Below, in pieces: positions 29,130 through 38,566 of a stretch of DNA of 64,000 bases. The DNA comes from Paraburkholderia aromaticivorans. GTDB lineage: Bacteria; Pseudomonadota; Gammaproteobacteria; Burkholderiales; Burkholderiaceae. Under the pieces are notes generated by a model. That model was given only the letters and a program-made list of their open reading frames with translations. It was not told the origin of the DNA and did not search any database. The translations under genes and the position numbers were made by a program. The stretch spans positions 1,984,001 to 2,048,000 of the forward strand of contig NZ_CP051516.1 of assembly GCF_012689525.1 (NCBI RefSeq). The letters run 5' to 3'. Within the stretch, counting starts at the first letter, position 1. Each line of letters begins with the position of its first letter.

Positions 29130-29864
29130 TCAGGCTGCACCGTCGGGGATGAACACGTAACCCAGGCCCCAGACGGTCTGGATGAAACGCGGGCTGCCCG
29201 GATCGGGTTCGATCAGCTTGCGCAGACGCGAGATCTGCACATCGAGACTGCGGTCGAACACTTCGTACTCACGGCCGCGTGCGAGCTCCATGAGCTTTTC
29301 ACGCGACAGCGGCTGGCGCGGATGACGCGCGAACACCTTGAGTACCGAGAACTCGCCCGTGGTCAGCGGAATTTCCTGGCCGGCCTTGGTGAGCGTGCGG
29401 GTGGCGAGGTTCAACGCGAACTCGCCGAACTCGAACACCTCGGTGGTTTCGGACGGCGCGCCCGGCAACTCCGAAGGCGACTGGCGGCGCAGCACCGCGT
29501 GGATGCGCGCAACCAGCTCGCGCGGGTTGAACGGCTTGGGCAGATAGTCGTCGGCGCCCATTTCGAGGCCGACGATCCGGTCGACGTCTTCACCCTTGGC
29601 CGTCAGCATGATGATCGGCGTACGGTCGTTGCTGCCGCGCAGGCGGCGGCAGATCGACAGACCGTCTTCGCCTGGCAGCATCAGATCGAGCACCAGCAGA
29701 TCGAAGCGCTCACGCACCCAGAGCTTGTTCATGGACGGCGCGTTCTCGGCGACATAGACGTTGAAGCCCTGTTCACCGAGGTAGCGGCGCAGCAGATCGC
29801 GCAGGCGCGGATCGTCGTCGACGACGAGGATTTTCGAAGGGTTTTTGGTTTCCATGGTCGGCAT
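29130..29864 (-). CDS. ompR: OmpR-like response regulator
   Basis: A 244-residue regulator: an N-terminal receiver with D60 (LLVLDLMLPGEDG) and acidic pocket VVDDD, then a winged-helix DNA-binding domain (about 140-240, with SREKLMELARGREYEVFDRS and VWGLGYVF). A second ATG three codons on (29855) is an equally possible start. It is the first gene of the operon with envZ. Confidence 0.95.
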   Translation of the reverse strand: MPTMETKNPSKILVVDDDPRLRDLLRRYLGEQGFNVYVAENAPSMNKLWVRERFDLLVLDLMLPGEDGLSICRRLRGSNDRTPIIMLTAKGEDVDRIVGLEMGADDYLPKPFNPRELVARIHAVLRRQSPSELPGAPSETTEVFEFGEFALNLATRTLTKAGQEIPLTTGEFSVLKVFARHPRQPLSREKLMELARGREYEVFDRSLDVQISRLRKLIEPDPGSPRFIQTVWGLGYVFIPDGAA

Positions 29865-30093
29865 CTTAGCGCGATTAGAAAGTGGTGCGCGTTTGCATCA
29901 TTTAACGGGTTACAGTCAGTTACAAAATTTACCCGCACTGTGGCACGACGTAAAGCGGGGGCAGGTAGACTCCTTTACTGAATGCGGCTGTTCGGTGGAT
30001 ACTTCACACGACTAAAACTCTCGCACCCGGCTCGTTATCGGGGTTTGCATACGCATTTGAGGTAGCCGGTTGCCGCGCCACGAAGGGAACAAC

Positions 30094-30423
30094 ATGAAGG
30101 GAGGGGTTTGGCCGAATGTGCGCCTAAGCGTGATTGCACTGGCGGTAGCCGGTACGCTTGCAGGCTCACTAGGACCAACGCTCGCCCATGCCCAGCCTTC
30201 CGCCGACAGAGTTGCGAGTGAGCGCGGCGAGCGCGCGCCCAAGCAGGGCAAGGCCAACCGCCACGACCCGAACACCGACCATCCCGCATCAGACGTCATG
30301 TTGCGCACCGCAGTTCCTCCCGATCTTGATCAACGTCGTCGTGATGGTCATATGACGCCCGACGAACGGCGTCTGTTGCGGCAGCATATCGAAGACGCTG
30401 TCCGCGAGCTCTATAAGAGGTAG
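30094..30423 (+). CDS. Small exported basic protein
   Basis: A 109-residue protein with a signal peptide (hydrophobic residues about 9-25, cleavage probably after AHA at residue 32). The mature part is polar and charged, with a helical end (MTPDERRLLRQHIEDAVREL). No domain recognised. The ATG at 30094 is preferred over an upstream in-frame start because the signal peptide begins there. It precedes the DUF1800 gene by 180 bases. Confidence 0.72.
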   Translation: MKGGVWPNVRLSVIALAVAGTLAGSLGPTLAHAQPSADRVASERGERAPKQGKANRHDPNTDHPASDVMLRTAVPPDLDQRRRDGHMTPDERRLLRQHIEDAVRELYKR

Positions 30424-30603
30424 CTATTATCGTGCCAGCCCTCGGCACGTGTTTCACGTTTCTCCCCTGCGTGAAAGAATTCGTTGCACTTCCCCGTCAA
30501 CTTCCCCGTTCAGTCTGCCGTTGAGTCGTCACAGCGAAGCGCGCGATGCATGCATTGCACGCGCCACGCCTTTTCGACGACGTCGCGCCAACCTTGATGA
30601 TCG

Positions 30604-32241
30604 ATGATGAAATTGCACGCGCGTGGTAATCATGGCCGCAGGTTCGCGGCATCGGTTATTGCCCTGGCGGTGGTGACATTGAGTGGGCCGGGCGCCGCAG
30701 TGCAGCCGGGCGCGACTCGTGTTCCACACATCAAGCACGCTGCGCCGATCGCCGATGAGCATGCAGCTTCGGAGCGTGAACAGAGCATCCTCGATGCCGA
30801 CGATGCGCGCTTCTTCCTGACGCGCGTCGGCTTTGCGCCGGATAGCGCCGAGCTCGCGCAATACGTTGGACTCACGCGAGCGCAGGCCGTCGACCAGCTA
30901 CTCGCGAGCGCGCGAACCGAGGCGGTCACGCCGTTGCCCGACTGGGTCCTCGAACCGATCCCGACACGCGAGACGAAGAAGGCGTGGACCGACGATCAAC
31001 GTCGCGAAGAGCAGCGACTGCGCGCGCAGCGTTACGAATTATTACGCTCATGGTGGGTGCGCGAGATGTTGACCACGCCGTCGCCGCTCACCGAGCGCAT
31101 GACGCTGTTCTGGCATAACCACTTCACCTCGGGTCGGGACAAGGTGCCGTATCCGCAGCAGATGGCGCTGCAGAACATGCTGTTGCGGCGAGACGCGCTC
31201 GGCAACTTCGGCGAGCTATTGCACGACGTCGCGAAAGATCCGGCCATGCTGCAATACCTCGACGGCGCGGCCAATCGCAAGGGCAAGCCCAACGAAAATT
31301 TCGCCCGTGAAGTGATGGAGCTGTTCACGCTCGGCGAAGGACACTACACGCAGCGTGACGTGTCGGAGGCCGCGCGCGCGTACACCGGCTGGAGCCTCGA
31401 TCCGGACACGCAGGCCTACGTGTGGCGTGCCAACCAGCACGACGACGGCGAGAAGACCGTGCTCGGCGAGACGGGCCCGTTCGACGGCGATCAGGTGCTC
31501 GATATCCTGCTCGCGCGACCGGAAACGGCCACGTTCGTGACCACCAAGCTGTGGCGCGAGTTTGTCTCGGATACGCCGGACCCGTTGCGCATCGAATCGA
31601 TCGCGGCGCGGTTCCGCGCGAGCCACTACGATATCAAGGTCGCGTTGCGCGGAGTCTTCCTGAGCGACGCGTTCTGGGACGACGACAATCGCGGCGTCCT
31701 CGTGAAATCGCCGGCGGAGTTCGTGGTCGGCACGCTGCGCGCGTTCGACATCGGCTACGACAACACTGCGCCGTTCGCCTCGCAAATCCGCACGCTCGGC
31801 GAGAACCTGTTCTATCCGCCGAACGTCAAAGGATGGCCGGGCGGCACGACATGGATCAACAGTTCCACGCTGCTCGCCCGCAAGCAATTCGTCGAGCAAC
31901 TGTTTCGCGCGACCGAGGCCGCCGGTCCGCGGCGCATGACCAATCCGATGAACACAAGGATCGCGGCAAGCGGCACGACGACCGACATGCAGGCGGCTCC
32001 GCCGTTGCAGCGCGCGATGGCGCGAGCCGCTCAAGGCGGCAAAGGTGGCGTACGCTTCGACATCGAGACATGGCTCGCGCACTACAACACCGCGCCGACG
32101 GCCAGGCCGGGGTTGTCGGCCGAGTTGCAGTTGCAGCATGCGGTCCTGCCGCTCACGCCGGTCGATGCGATCGAAACCGGTTCGACTGCGAGTGCGTATT
32201 TAGAGGCATTGCTGATGGACCCGGCGTATCAATTGAAGTGA
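30604..32241 (+). CDS. DUF1800 domain protein
   Basis: A 545-residue protein with an N-terminal signal-like hydrophobic stretch (about 18-36). It has the DUF1800 hallmarks: RVGFAPDSAEL, FWHNHFTSGRDKV, FAREVMELFTLGEGHYTQRD and the PPNVKGWPGG stretch. The function of the family is unknown; these genes are almost always followed by a DUF1501 gene, as here (92-base gap). Two tandem ATG codons (30604, 30607) are both possible. Probably periplasmic. Confidence 0.9.
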   Translation: MMKLHARGNHGRRFAASVIALAVVTLSGPGAAVQPGATRVPHIKHAAPIADEHAASEREQSILDADDARFFLTRVGFAPDSAELAQYVGLTRAQAVDQLLASARTEAVTPLPDWVLEPIPTRETKKAWTDDQRREEQRLRAQRYELLRSWWVREMLTTPSPLTERMTLFWHNHFTSGRDKVPYPQQMALQNMLLRRDALGNFGELLHDVAKDPAMLQYLDGAANRKGKPNENFAREVMELFTLGEGHYTQRDVSEAARAYTGWSLDPDTQAYVWRANQHDDGEKTVLGETGPFDGDQVLDILLARPETATFVTTKLWREFVSDTPDPLRIESIAARFRASHYDIKVALRGVFLSDAFWDDDNRGVLVKSPAEFVVGTLRAFDIGYDNTAPFASQIRTLGENLFYPPNVKGWPGGTTWINSSTLLARKQFVEQLFRATEAAGPRRMTNPMNTRIAASGTTTDMQAAPPLQRAMARAAQGGKGGVRFDIETWLAHYNTAPTARPGLSAELQLQHAVLPLTPVDAIETGSTASAYLEALLMDPAYQLK

Positions 32242-32333
32242 GTAGCTGAAGTAGGCACGCGCCAAGCAGCTAAAAAGAATGTGTCTGTCGACGGCGATAC
32301 GACTCGCGCCGCGGCAATCGAACGAGGTGCAGG

Positions 32334-33578
32334 ATGAAACGACGCAGCTTTCTCTCGATGAGCGCGGCCGCGAGCGCGACACTCTGGCTGCCCCGCGCAT
32401 TCGGCGCGCAGATGGCGTCGCCGGGCGCGTCTTCGGCACGCGGCTACGACAACCTGTTGATTCTCGTCGAACTGAAGGGGGGCAACGACGGTTTGAATAC
32501 CGTGATTCCCTTTGCCGATCCCATGTACTACCCGTTGCGCAAGAACATTGGCATCAAACGCGAGCAGGCGATTCAACTCGACGAGCGCACCGCGCTGCAT
32601 GCGTCCTTGCAACCGTTGATGCCGCTGTGGCGTGACCAGCAACTGGCGATCGTGCAGGGTGTGAGCTATGCGCAACCGAACCTGTCACATTTCCGCTCGA
32701 TCGAGATCTGGGACACCGCGTCGCGTTCCGACCAGTATTTGCGCGAAGGATGGCTGACGCGCGCGTTTGCGCAGACGCCGGTGCCCGCAGGTTTTGCCGC
32801 CGACGGTGTGGTGATCGGCAGCGCCGAGATGGGGCCGCTCGCGAACGGCGCGCGCGCAATTGCGCTGGTCAATCCGGCGCAGTTCGTCAAGGCTTCGCGG
32901 CTTGCCACGCCGGTATCGCTGCACGAGCGCAATCCCGAGCTGGCGCATATTCTCGACGTCGAAAACGACATTGTGAAAGCCGCCGACCGGCTGCGTCCTG
33001 CGCAAGGGCAGGCGCCGTTGAAGACCGCGTTTCCAGGTGGCGCGTTCGGCAGTTCGATCAAAACGGCGATGCAGGTGCTGGCGGCGGGTGGGGTTCCGAA
33101 GGAAGTTTCGTCGCGTAACGCGCAGCAAGAACATCCGCAGGGTGGCCCCGGCGTCGCGGTGATCCGCCTCACGCTGAACGGTTTCGACACGCACCAGAAC
33201 CAGCCAGGTCAGCAGGCGGCGCTGCTCAAGCAACTCGCGGAAGGATTGATGTCGATGAAGTCGGCGCTCGTCGAACTCGGCCGTTGGGACGATACGCTGG
33301 TGATGACCTATGCCGAGTTCGGCCGGCGTCCGCGTGAGAATCAGAGCAACGGCACCGATCACGGCACCGTGGCGCCGCATTTCGTCATGGGCGGACGCGT
33401 GCGCGGCGGCCTATATGGCGTGCCGCCGGTGCTGGCGCGGCTCGATGGCAATGGCAACTTGCCGGTCGGCGTCGATTTCCGGCAGCTTTATGCCACCGTG
33501 CTCGGGCCGTGGTGGGGACTCGACGCGTCGACGATCCTGCAGCAGCGGTTCGAACCGCTGCCGTTGTTACGCGTCTGA
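32334..33578 (+). CDS. DUF1501 domain protein with Tat-type signal
   Basis: A 414-residue protein beginning MKRRSFLSMSAAASATL, a twin-arginine-like signal, so it is probably exported folded. The DUF1501 core (sulfatase-like fold) is recognisable from LILVELKGGNDGLNTV, FRSIEIWDTAS and TYAEFGRRPRENQSNGTDHG, the last containing candidate metal ligands. It pairs with the DUF1800 protein upstream. The substrate is unknown. Confidence 0.9.
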   Translation: MKRRSFLSMSAAASATLWLPRAFGAQMASPGASSARGYDNLLILVELKGGNDGLNTVIPFADPMYYPLRKNIGIKREQAIQLDERTALHASLQPLMPLWRDQQLAIVQGVSYAQPNLSHFRSIEIWDTASRSDQYLREGWLTRAFAQTPVPAGFAADGVVIGSAEMGPLANGARAIALVNPAQFVKASRLATPVSLHERNPELAHILDVENDIVKAADRLRPAQGQAPLKTAFPGGAFGSSIKTAMQVLAAGGVPKEVSSRNAQQEHPQGGPGVAVIRLTLNGFDTHQNQPGQQAALLKQLAEGLMSMKSALVELGRWDDTLVMTYAEFGRRPRENQSNGTDHGTVAPHFVMGGRVRGGLYGVPPVLARLDGNGNLPVGVDFRQLYATVLGPWWGLDASTILQQRFEPLPLLRV

Positions 33579-33622
33579 CGACGTGCTGAACGCGACTGGC
33601 GTGAAGCAGACACGCCGGTGGT

Positions 33623-34501
33623 TCACTTGGCGCGCCACGCGATCCAAAGCTTGCGAATCGGCGTCAATGCAATGCGCTGATGCAGAACGTGATAGCCGTC
33701 GCGTTCGATTTCATCCAGCAAAGCCAACGCCAATGCCGCCTGCGCGACGAGCGTGCGCTGCGAGCGGCGCTCGCTAGCGGGCACGGCACCGAGCGCGGTC
33801 TGCAACGCGTCCCGGGCACGCTTCGTCTCGAAGCGCATCAACTCGGTGAACGCGTCGCTATATTTTCGATTGATCAGATCCGCGGCAGTCACATTGAAGC
33901 GCTGCATTTCGTCGACGGGAATATAGATGCGGCCGTGGCGCGCGTCATTGCCCGTTTCGACCACGAACTGCGCGAGCAGCAGCGCTTCGCCAAGCGCCGC
34001 GGACCAGTTCGACGCCTGCGTGGCATGTTTCGCCGTGGCGCGCGCGACCAGCGACGCGAACGTGCCGCCGACGCCTTGCACATAGCGCCGCAGATTCGGG
34101 TAGTCGAGGTAACGCGCCTGGTCGAGGTCCATTTCGAAGCCGGCGAGCAGCGCCTGCAGCATCGGGTACGCGGCCTTCACATCGGGCAGATAGGCGGCCA
34201 GCGCCTTGGACACCGGATGCGACGGCGAGCCCGAAGCCAGCGCGGCGAGTTCGTTTTGCCACCACGCGAGTTTCGTGCGGCCGATGGCCGGATCGCTGGT
34301 CTCCTTGACCGTTTCCTCGAACTCGCGGCGCAGCGCGAACAGCGCGGTCAACAGCGGTTGGCTGGCCGCGTGTGCCTGCCGAAGCGCATAGTAAGTACTG
34401 GATCCGGGCGGTGCCGCTTTCTGCTGGCAATATTCGTCGAAATTCACGGGATTGGGAATGTGGGGAAGGGCAGGCGAAGAGGGAGCACGCCGTGCGTGCA
34501 T
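33623..34501 (-). CDS. hpnD: HpnD-like squalene/phytoene synthase family protein
   Basis: A 292-residue prenyl synthase of the type that condenses two farnesyl diphosphates (presqualene diphosphate synthase in hopanoid synthesis). The second metal motif region FVVETGNDARHGRIYIP is well kept. The first, usually D-rich, reads RREFEETVKETSD, with Glu in place of the first Asp pair. Start at 34501 is tentative: a GTG at 34447 lies nearer the conserved NFDEYCQQKA but has no ribosome binding site. No hpnC or hpnE lies nearby. The symbol is a best guess. Confidence 0.75.
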   Translation of the reverse strand: MHARRAPSSPALPHIPNPVNFDEYCQQKAAPPGSSTYYALRQAHAASQPLLTALFALRREFEETVKETSDPAIGRTKLAWWQNELAALASGSPSHPVSKALAAYLPDVKAAYPMLQALLAGFEMDLDQARYLDYPNLRRYVQGVGGTFASLVARATAKHATQASNWSAALGEALLLAQFVVETGNDARHGRIYIPVDEMQRFNVTAADLINRKYSDAFTELMRFETKRARDALQTALGAVPASERRSQRTLVAQAALALALLDEIERDGYHVLHQRIALTPIRKLWIAWRAK

Positions 34502-34570
34502 CAAGCCAAAAATTGTAGCATCGGCGCCGCCCGGACAGATGCCGGGCAAATGCAGACAAGCGCGAATCAA

Positions 34571-34849
34571 TCGGTTAGAATCTCGCGCTTACGCTTTCGG
34601 GCGCGTGTTTTTGACGCGGCTGACAGCACGCGGGACAACAGGCAGGCGTATCGTGTCATGCCCGCCTGCGCGGGTGGCGAAACGGGTGGATGCACCGTGT
34701 TTAGGTCCGACGCTCCACAGTCGGCAGCAGGGCTGAAGTCGCGGGAACCCGCGTAGAATAAGGGCTGTTGCCGGTATCGCAGAAGTTGTCTCGCAGAGGT
34801 CTGTATCGCTTGCGATATCGTAGCGGTCCTGCCTGCCAGGTTTAAATTC
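34571..34849. other. Intergenic region with a degenerate tRNA copy
   Basis: Contains no protein gene. It holds the tRNA-Leu-like relic listed separately (34668-34755) and then the promoter region of the functional tRNA-Leu. Confidence 0.55.
34668..34755 (+). pseudogene. Degenerate tRNA-Leu copy
   Basis: The first 40 bases match the functional tRNA-Leu at 34850 at roughly 32 positions without gaps, including the D arm and the anticodon loop TTTAGGT. The acceptor arms still pair (GCGCGGG with CCCGCGT, one G-T). The anticodon stem no longer pairs, no TTCRA T loop is present, and no CCA follows. Length (88) is close to the functional gene without CCA (84). Best read as a decayed duplicate; a structured RNA with a new role is less likely. 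Confidence 0.6.
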
Positions 34850-34936
34850 GCGTGAGTGGCGAAATTGGTAGACGCACCAGGTTTAGGTCCTGACGGGAGC
34901 AATCTCGTGCCGGTTCGAGTCCGGCCTCACGCACCA
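34850..34936 (+). tRNA. tRNA-Leu (anticodon UAG)
   Basis: An 87-base class II tRNA with encoded CCA. The acceptor GCGTGAG pairs with CTCACGC, the anticodon loop is TTTAGGT, there is a long variable arm (GGGAGCAATCTC), and the T arm GCCGG-TTCGAGT-CCGGC is perfect. It reads CUN leucine codons. A terminator follows within 10 bases. Confidence 0.97.
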
Positions 34937-34943
34937 AAGAAAT

Positions 34944-34977
34944 AAGGCCACGTTCCCAAAAGGGACGTGGCCTTTTT
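34944..34977 (+). terminator. Terminator of tRNA-Leu
   Basis: AAGGCCACGTTCCC pairs with GGGACGTGGCCTT, with one bulged T, and is followed by a T run. It lies just after the tRNA. Confidence 0.9.
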
Positions 34978-35051
34978 CACTTCCACAGTCTGGTTTCTTA
35001 GACGCATTCCGCTGCGCGCTCAAGTGCGGCCGGTTCGCCACGCGTCTTCGT

Positions 35052-35106
35052 TTGACTCCGCTAGCCGCAGCAGACTATCCTTAATCCGTGAATATTGTAT
35101 CCAAAA
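35052..35106 (+). promoter_or_regulatory. Promoter and operator of the Ldh-family gene
   Basis: TTGACT (35052-35057) and TATCCT (35076-35081), 18 bases apart, form a plausible sigma70 promoter. ATATTGTATCCAAAA at 35092-35106, near the expected transcription start, is the island's shared GTATCC motif and a likely GntR operator. Confidence 0.55.
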
Positions 35107-35118
35107 AAGGGTTCATAA

Positions 35119-36132
35119 ATGGATAAGGTACATCTGTCTCTCGACGAGGTCAGCGCGTTGTCCCTGCGAGTACTGACGTCCAATGGAATGGCCGAAGATC
35201 ACGCTCGCGCCATCGCGCGGGTGATCACGGCAGGTCAACGGGATGAGTGTCACTCGCACGGAATTTATCGTCTGCTTGTCTGCGTCAGATCTCTTCGGGA
35301 AGGCAAACTCGTGGGCGATGCAAGGCCGCAGGTCAGTGAGCTTTCGCCCGCGATTGTTCGTGTCGATGCCGGCTTCGGATATTCACAGCTCGCCTTCGAA
35401 CTGGGCAGCAAGGTTCTCGTCGAAAAGGCGCGGAGCGTGGGCATCGCGGCACTCTCGATCAACAACTGCTTCCACTTTTCGGCTCTGTGGCCCGAGGTGG
35501 AGGCCATCGCGAGCGAGGGACTCGCCGCGATAGCGATGACCCCAAGTCATAGCTGGGTCGCCCCGGCGGGCGGCACCAAGCCGGTATTCGGAACCAACCC
35601 GATCGCCTTTGCGTGGCCTCGGGCAGGCAAGTTTCCATTCGTTTTCGATTTTGCGACAAGCGCGATCGCCCGCGGCGACATCGAGTTGCACAGAAGAACC
35701 GGCAAGGAAATCCCCCTCGGCTGGGCCGTCGACGAGGCGGGGCAGCCGACGACGGATCCGGCTGCAGCGATGAAAGGTGCCATGCTCACGTTCGGCGGCC
35801 ATAAAGGGTCGGCCCTGTCGGCGATGGTCGAACTGCTTGCCGGCCCTCTGCTTGGGGATCTGACCAGCCTCGAATCGCAGAAATTCGATGAAGGTGTGGG
35901 TGCCACGCCCTGCCATGGCGAACTTGTGCTCGCCTTCAATCCGGACATGTTCGCGGCGGGCAAGCGCACGGAAGGCGACAGGTACGCCGAAGCGATGTTC
36001 GACGCGATTGCCGGGCAGGGCGCGCGGCTGCCGTCGCAACGGCGATTCGAGGCAAGGGTTCGAAGCGAAGCAAACGGCATCGAAGTCGATGCCCAGCTCT
36101 ACGCCGACGTCAAGGCGCTGATCCGCGACTAA
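35119..36132 (+). CDS. Ldh/DpkA-family imino-acid reductase
   Basis: A 337-residue NAD(P)H-dependent oxidoreductase of the malate/L-lactate dehydrogenase-2 superfamily. Members include delta1-pyrroline-2-carboxylate and delta1-piperideine-2-carboxylate reductases. The catalytic His region is ECHSHGIYR (H47), and the cofactor-binding stretch includes TKPVFGTNPIAFAWP. Placed in a hydroxyproline island with a candidate cis-3-hydroxyproline dehydratase, it most plausibly reduces pyrroline-2-carboxylate to L-proline. Malate or ureidoglycolate dehydrogenase activity cannot be excluded. It has its own promoter and the shared operator. Confidence 0.85.
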   Translation: MDKVHLSLDEVSALSLRVLTSNGMAEDHARAIARVITAGQRDECHSHGIYRLLVCVRSLREGKLVGDARPQVSELSPAIVRVDAGFGYSQLAFELGSKVLVEKARSVGIAALSINNCFHFSALWPEVEAIASEGLAAIAMTPSHSWVAPAGGTKPVFGTNPIAFAWPRAGKFPFVFDFATSAIARGDIELHRRTGKEIPLGWAVDEAGQPTTDPAAAMKGAMLTFGGHKGSALSAMVELLAGPLLGDLTSLESQKFDEGVGATPCHGELVLAFNPDMFAAGKRTEGDRYAEAMFDAIAGQGARLPSQRRFEARVRSEANGIEVDAQLYADVKALIRD

Positions 36133-36204
36133 CGGCGGATTTGTAGTCGCGTTCAGCATGTTCGGGCAGTTCCCGCCATAGGCGCACGCCCGAGCTTCAC
36201 AGCA

Positions 36205-36988
36205 TCAACTGAAACGCTGTGGGAACTGCTTGACCGGTTCAATGGCATTCTGGCCACGCATGCAGCAGACGTCGATAACGTCTGGGGCAACTACTCGCTG
36301 AGCAATTCGATCAAGTACATCTCGCCGACATACGATGGTTTGAAACTGTCGGGGCTTTTTCAGCCTGGGCGGCGTGGCAGGGGACTTCTCCAACGGCAAA
36401 AAAGAGGCGATCAGCCTCAGCTACGCGAACAACGCGCTCAGCGCCAGCGCTGTATTTTCGCGAATCGACAACCCCGCGACGTCCATCTACGATGCGACGG
36501 TTAACCCCGTGGCCGGCGGCACGTTCGTGGACCCGATCACCAATCCGACGTACAGCGGGTACACGTCGGCCCGGACTCTGCAGGTGGCGGGCGCCGGCAT
36601 CAACTACCGTATCGGTGCGGCGCTGCTGGGGTTCACCTACACGAATACCCGTTTTGAAGACGTGGTGCGGACGTCGTCGACGCCGTTTTCGGGCACGGCG
36701 ACCTTCAATAACTATGAGGCGCTGGCAACCTGCAACGTCACGCCGGCACTTCTGCTGGGCGTCTCATACGACTATACGAAGGCTGAGTCGGCGAAATATT
36801 TGCAGCTCAACGTGGGCACCCAGTACAGCCTGTCGCGGCGCACGTTGCTCTATGCGACGACCTCCTGGGAGCGGGCGACAGGCATCGATTCGACGGGCAA
36901 GTCTGCCGTCGCCGCATTGTCCTTTCTGACGCCGTCGTCCACGACTAGTCAGGTCGCCGTCCGCGCGGGCATCCGCCATACGTTTTAA
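36205..36988 (+). pseudogene. Truncated, frameshifted outer-membrane porin
   Basis: The C-terminal two thirds of a Gram-negative porin (Porin_4/OmpC-like). Porin-like sequence begins near 36205-36232 (RFNGILATHAADVDN, then NSIKYISPTYDGLKLSGLF). It changes frame in the T5 run at 36356-36360: one T fewer would restore SGLFSLGGVAGDFS. It then continues to the canonical porin ending GIRHTF. The signal peptide and the first strands are missing. The second part is open as a 204-codon frame from a GTG at 36374 but cannot make a full barrel. Confidence 0.85.
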
Positions 36989-37058
36989 GGGTTTCCCGGT
37001 TCTGATCCCGTCTGCCGCGTCGCGGGCGACGGAAGCGCGCGCAGAGGTTTACCCGCCC

Positions 37059-37087
37059 TTGACGCTGGATTTTGGATACAGGATATT
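37059..37087 (+). promoter_or_regulatory. Promoter and operator of the MFS gene
   Basis: TTGACG (37059-37064) with GATATT 17 bases on. The motif TTTGGATACAG (37071-37081), the reverse orientation of the island's shared GTATCC element, lies between them, where a bound repressor would block RNA polymerase. Confidence 0.5.
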
Positions 37088-37147
37088 GTTATCGCACTTC
37101 GGTCCGGGCTTCCGGACTGGTCGATCCCTCCTTGCGGGAGCAACTAC

Positions 37148-38557
37148 ATGTCACCGATTGCAGCCCGGCTCGAACGCCTTCCGTTCAGCCGTTTCCACTT
37201 CAAGCTGCTCATCATGGGCGGTTTGGGCTTCATGTTCGAAGCCGTCGATGCCGCCATCATCGCGTTTATCCTGCCCGTTGTTCGTACCAAATGGCACCTG
37301 ACGAGTTTCGAAACCGGGCTTCTCGGCAGCAGCACCTATGTTGGCTTTCTCGTCGGCGCGTTATTCGCCGGCCTGCTGGGCGACCGTTTCGGCCGCCGCG
37401 TCGTCATGATGTGGGCGCTGACCTTCTTCTGCGTGCTGACGTTTGCCAATGCGTTTGTGAACGACTGGCACACGTTCGCTCTGCTGCGAGCCATAGCCGG
37501 CATCGGCATGGGCGCCGAGGGCGCGATCATCGCGCCGTTCCTGGTGGAGTTCGTCAGTAACCGCTATCGGGGTGCCTTCACCGGCGCGCTGGCCGGCTTC
37601 TTCTCGTTCGGTTTCGTGGCTGCGGCGCTGATCGGCTACTTCGTGATCCCGTTGAACCCGGAAGGCTGGCGTATCGCGCTGGTGATCGTTTCCGTGCCTG
37701 TCGTCGTGCTGCTCTGGTGGCGGCGTTCGCTGCACGAGTCGCCGCGGTGGCTGGAGATTCGGGGCCGCCATGCTGAAGCCGAAGCCGTGGTGTCCGATAT
37801 CGAGCGGCAGATCGAACGCACAGGCGTAACGCTGCCTCCCGTCGTGCCTGTGACAGGCGCTGCCGCGAGCTATGAACACTCGGGTTCCTTCTTTGGAAAC
37901 CTGAAGCTGCTGTGGAAGCCGCCTCTTGCAAAGACGACGTTGATGACCTGGTGTCTGTGGCTGTCGGTGACGTTCTGCTCGTACGCATTCTTCGTCTGGA
38001 TTCCCGGCCTGCTCGTTCAGCATGGCATGACCATTACGAAGAGCTTCTCCGTCTCGATCCTGATCTACCTCGCGCAGATTCCGGGTTACTACTCGTCGGC
38101 GTATTTTTGCGAAAAATTGGGACGCAAGACAACGATCGTCACGTACATGGGACTGGCTTGCGTCGCAGGTATCTGGCTGGCCAATGCGGGCAGCGACACC
38201 TTGATCGTCCTTGCTTCGATCTTTATGTCCTTCGCGATGAACGGCGTCAACGCGGGCGAGTATGCCTATACCCCTGAAGTGTTCCCGACGCATCTGCGTG
38301 CGACGGGGATGGGCACGGCTTCGGCGTTCGGCCGTATCGGCGCGATCTGTTCACCCATGCTGGTGGGCTACATTTACCCGTTGTGGGGTTTTGCCGGCGT
38401 GTTTGGCATGACCACGGTCATTCTGCTGATCGGCGCGCTCGCCGTGATTTTCCTGGGCGTCTCGACGACCGGGAAGACGCTTGAACAAATTTCCGAGGAA
38501 GAGTACGGCTCAATGCGTCCCGGCGCGCAAGGCGCCGCGCTTCGAACCGCGAAATAA
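37148..38557 (+). CDS. MFS transporter
   Basis: A 469-residue, 12-helix major facilitator. The loop 2-3 motif GDRFGRRVV and the later SPRWLEIRGR are of the metabolite-proton symporter type (sugar porter/aromatic-acid branch). GGGAG precedes the ATG. A GAF-domain gene follows after 9 bases, so they share a transcript. In this island the likely cargo is hydroxyproline, proline or a related betaine; that is inference from context only. Confidence 0.88.
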   Translation: MSPIAARLERLPFSRFHFKLLIMGGLGFMFEAVDAAIIAFILPVVRTKWHLTSFETGLLGSSTYVGFLVGALFAGLLGDRFGRRVVMMWALTFFCVLTFANAFVNDWHTFALLRAIAGIGMGAEGAIIAPFLVEFVSNRYRGAFTGALAGFFSFGFVAAALIGYFVIPLNPEGWRIALVIVSVPVVVLLWWRRSLHESPRWLEIRGRHAEAEAVVSDIERQIERTGVTLPPVVPVTGAAASYEHSGSFFGNLKLLWKPPLAKTTLMTWCLWLSVTFCSYAFFVWIPGLLVQHGMTITKSFSVSILIYLAQIPGYYSSAYFCEKLGRKTTIVTYMGLACVAGIWLANAGSDTLIVLASIFMSFAMNGVNAGEYAYTPEVFPTHLRATGMGTASAFGRIGAICSPMLVGYIYPLWGFAGVFGMTTVILLIGALAVIFLGVSTTGKTLEQISEEEYGSMRPGAQGAALRTAK

Positions 38558-38566
38558 GGAGTTTTC

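Noticed and set aside
34850..36988. tRNA-Leu as the attachment site of an integrated island
   Set aside because: No integrase gene is found, and I could not find a copy of the tRNA 3' end at the far side of the island within the window.
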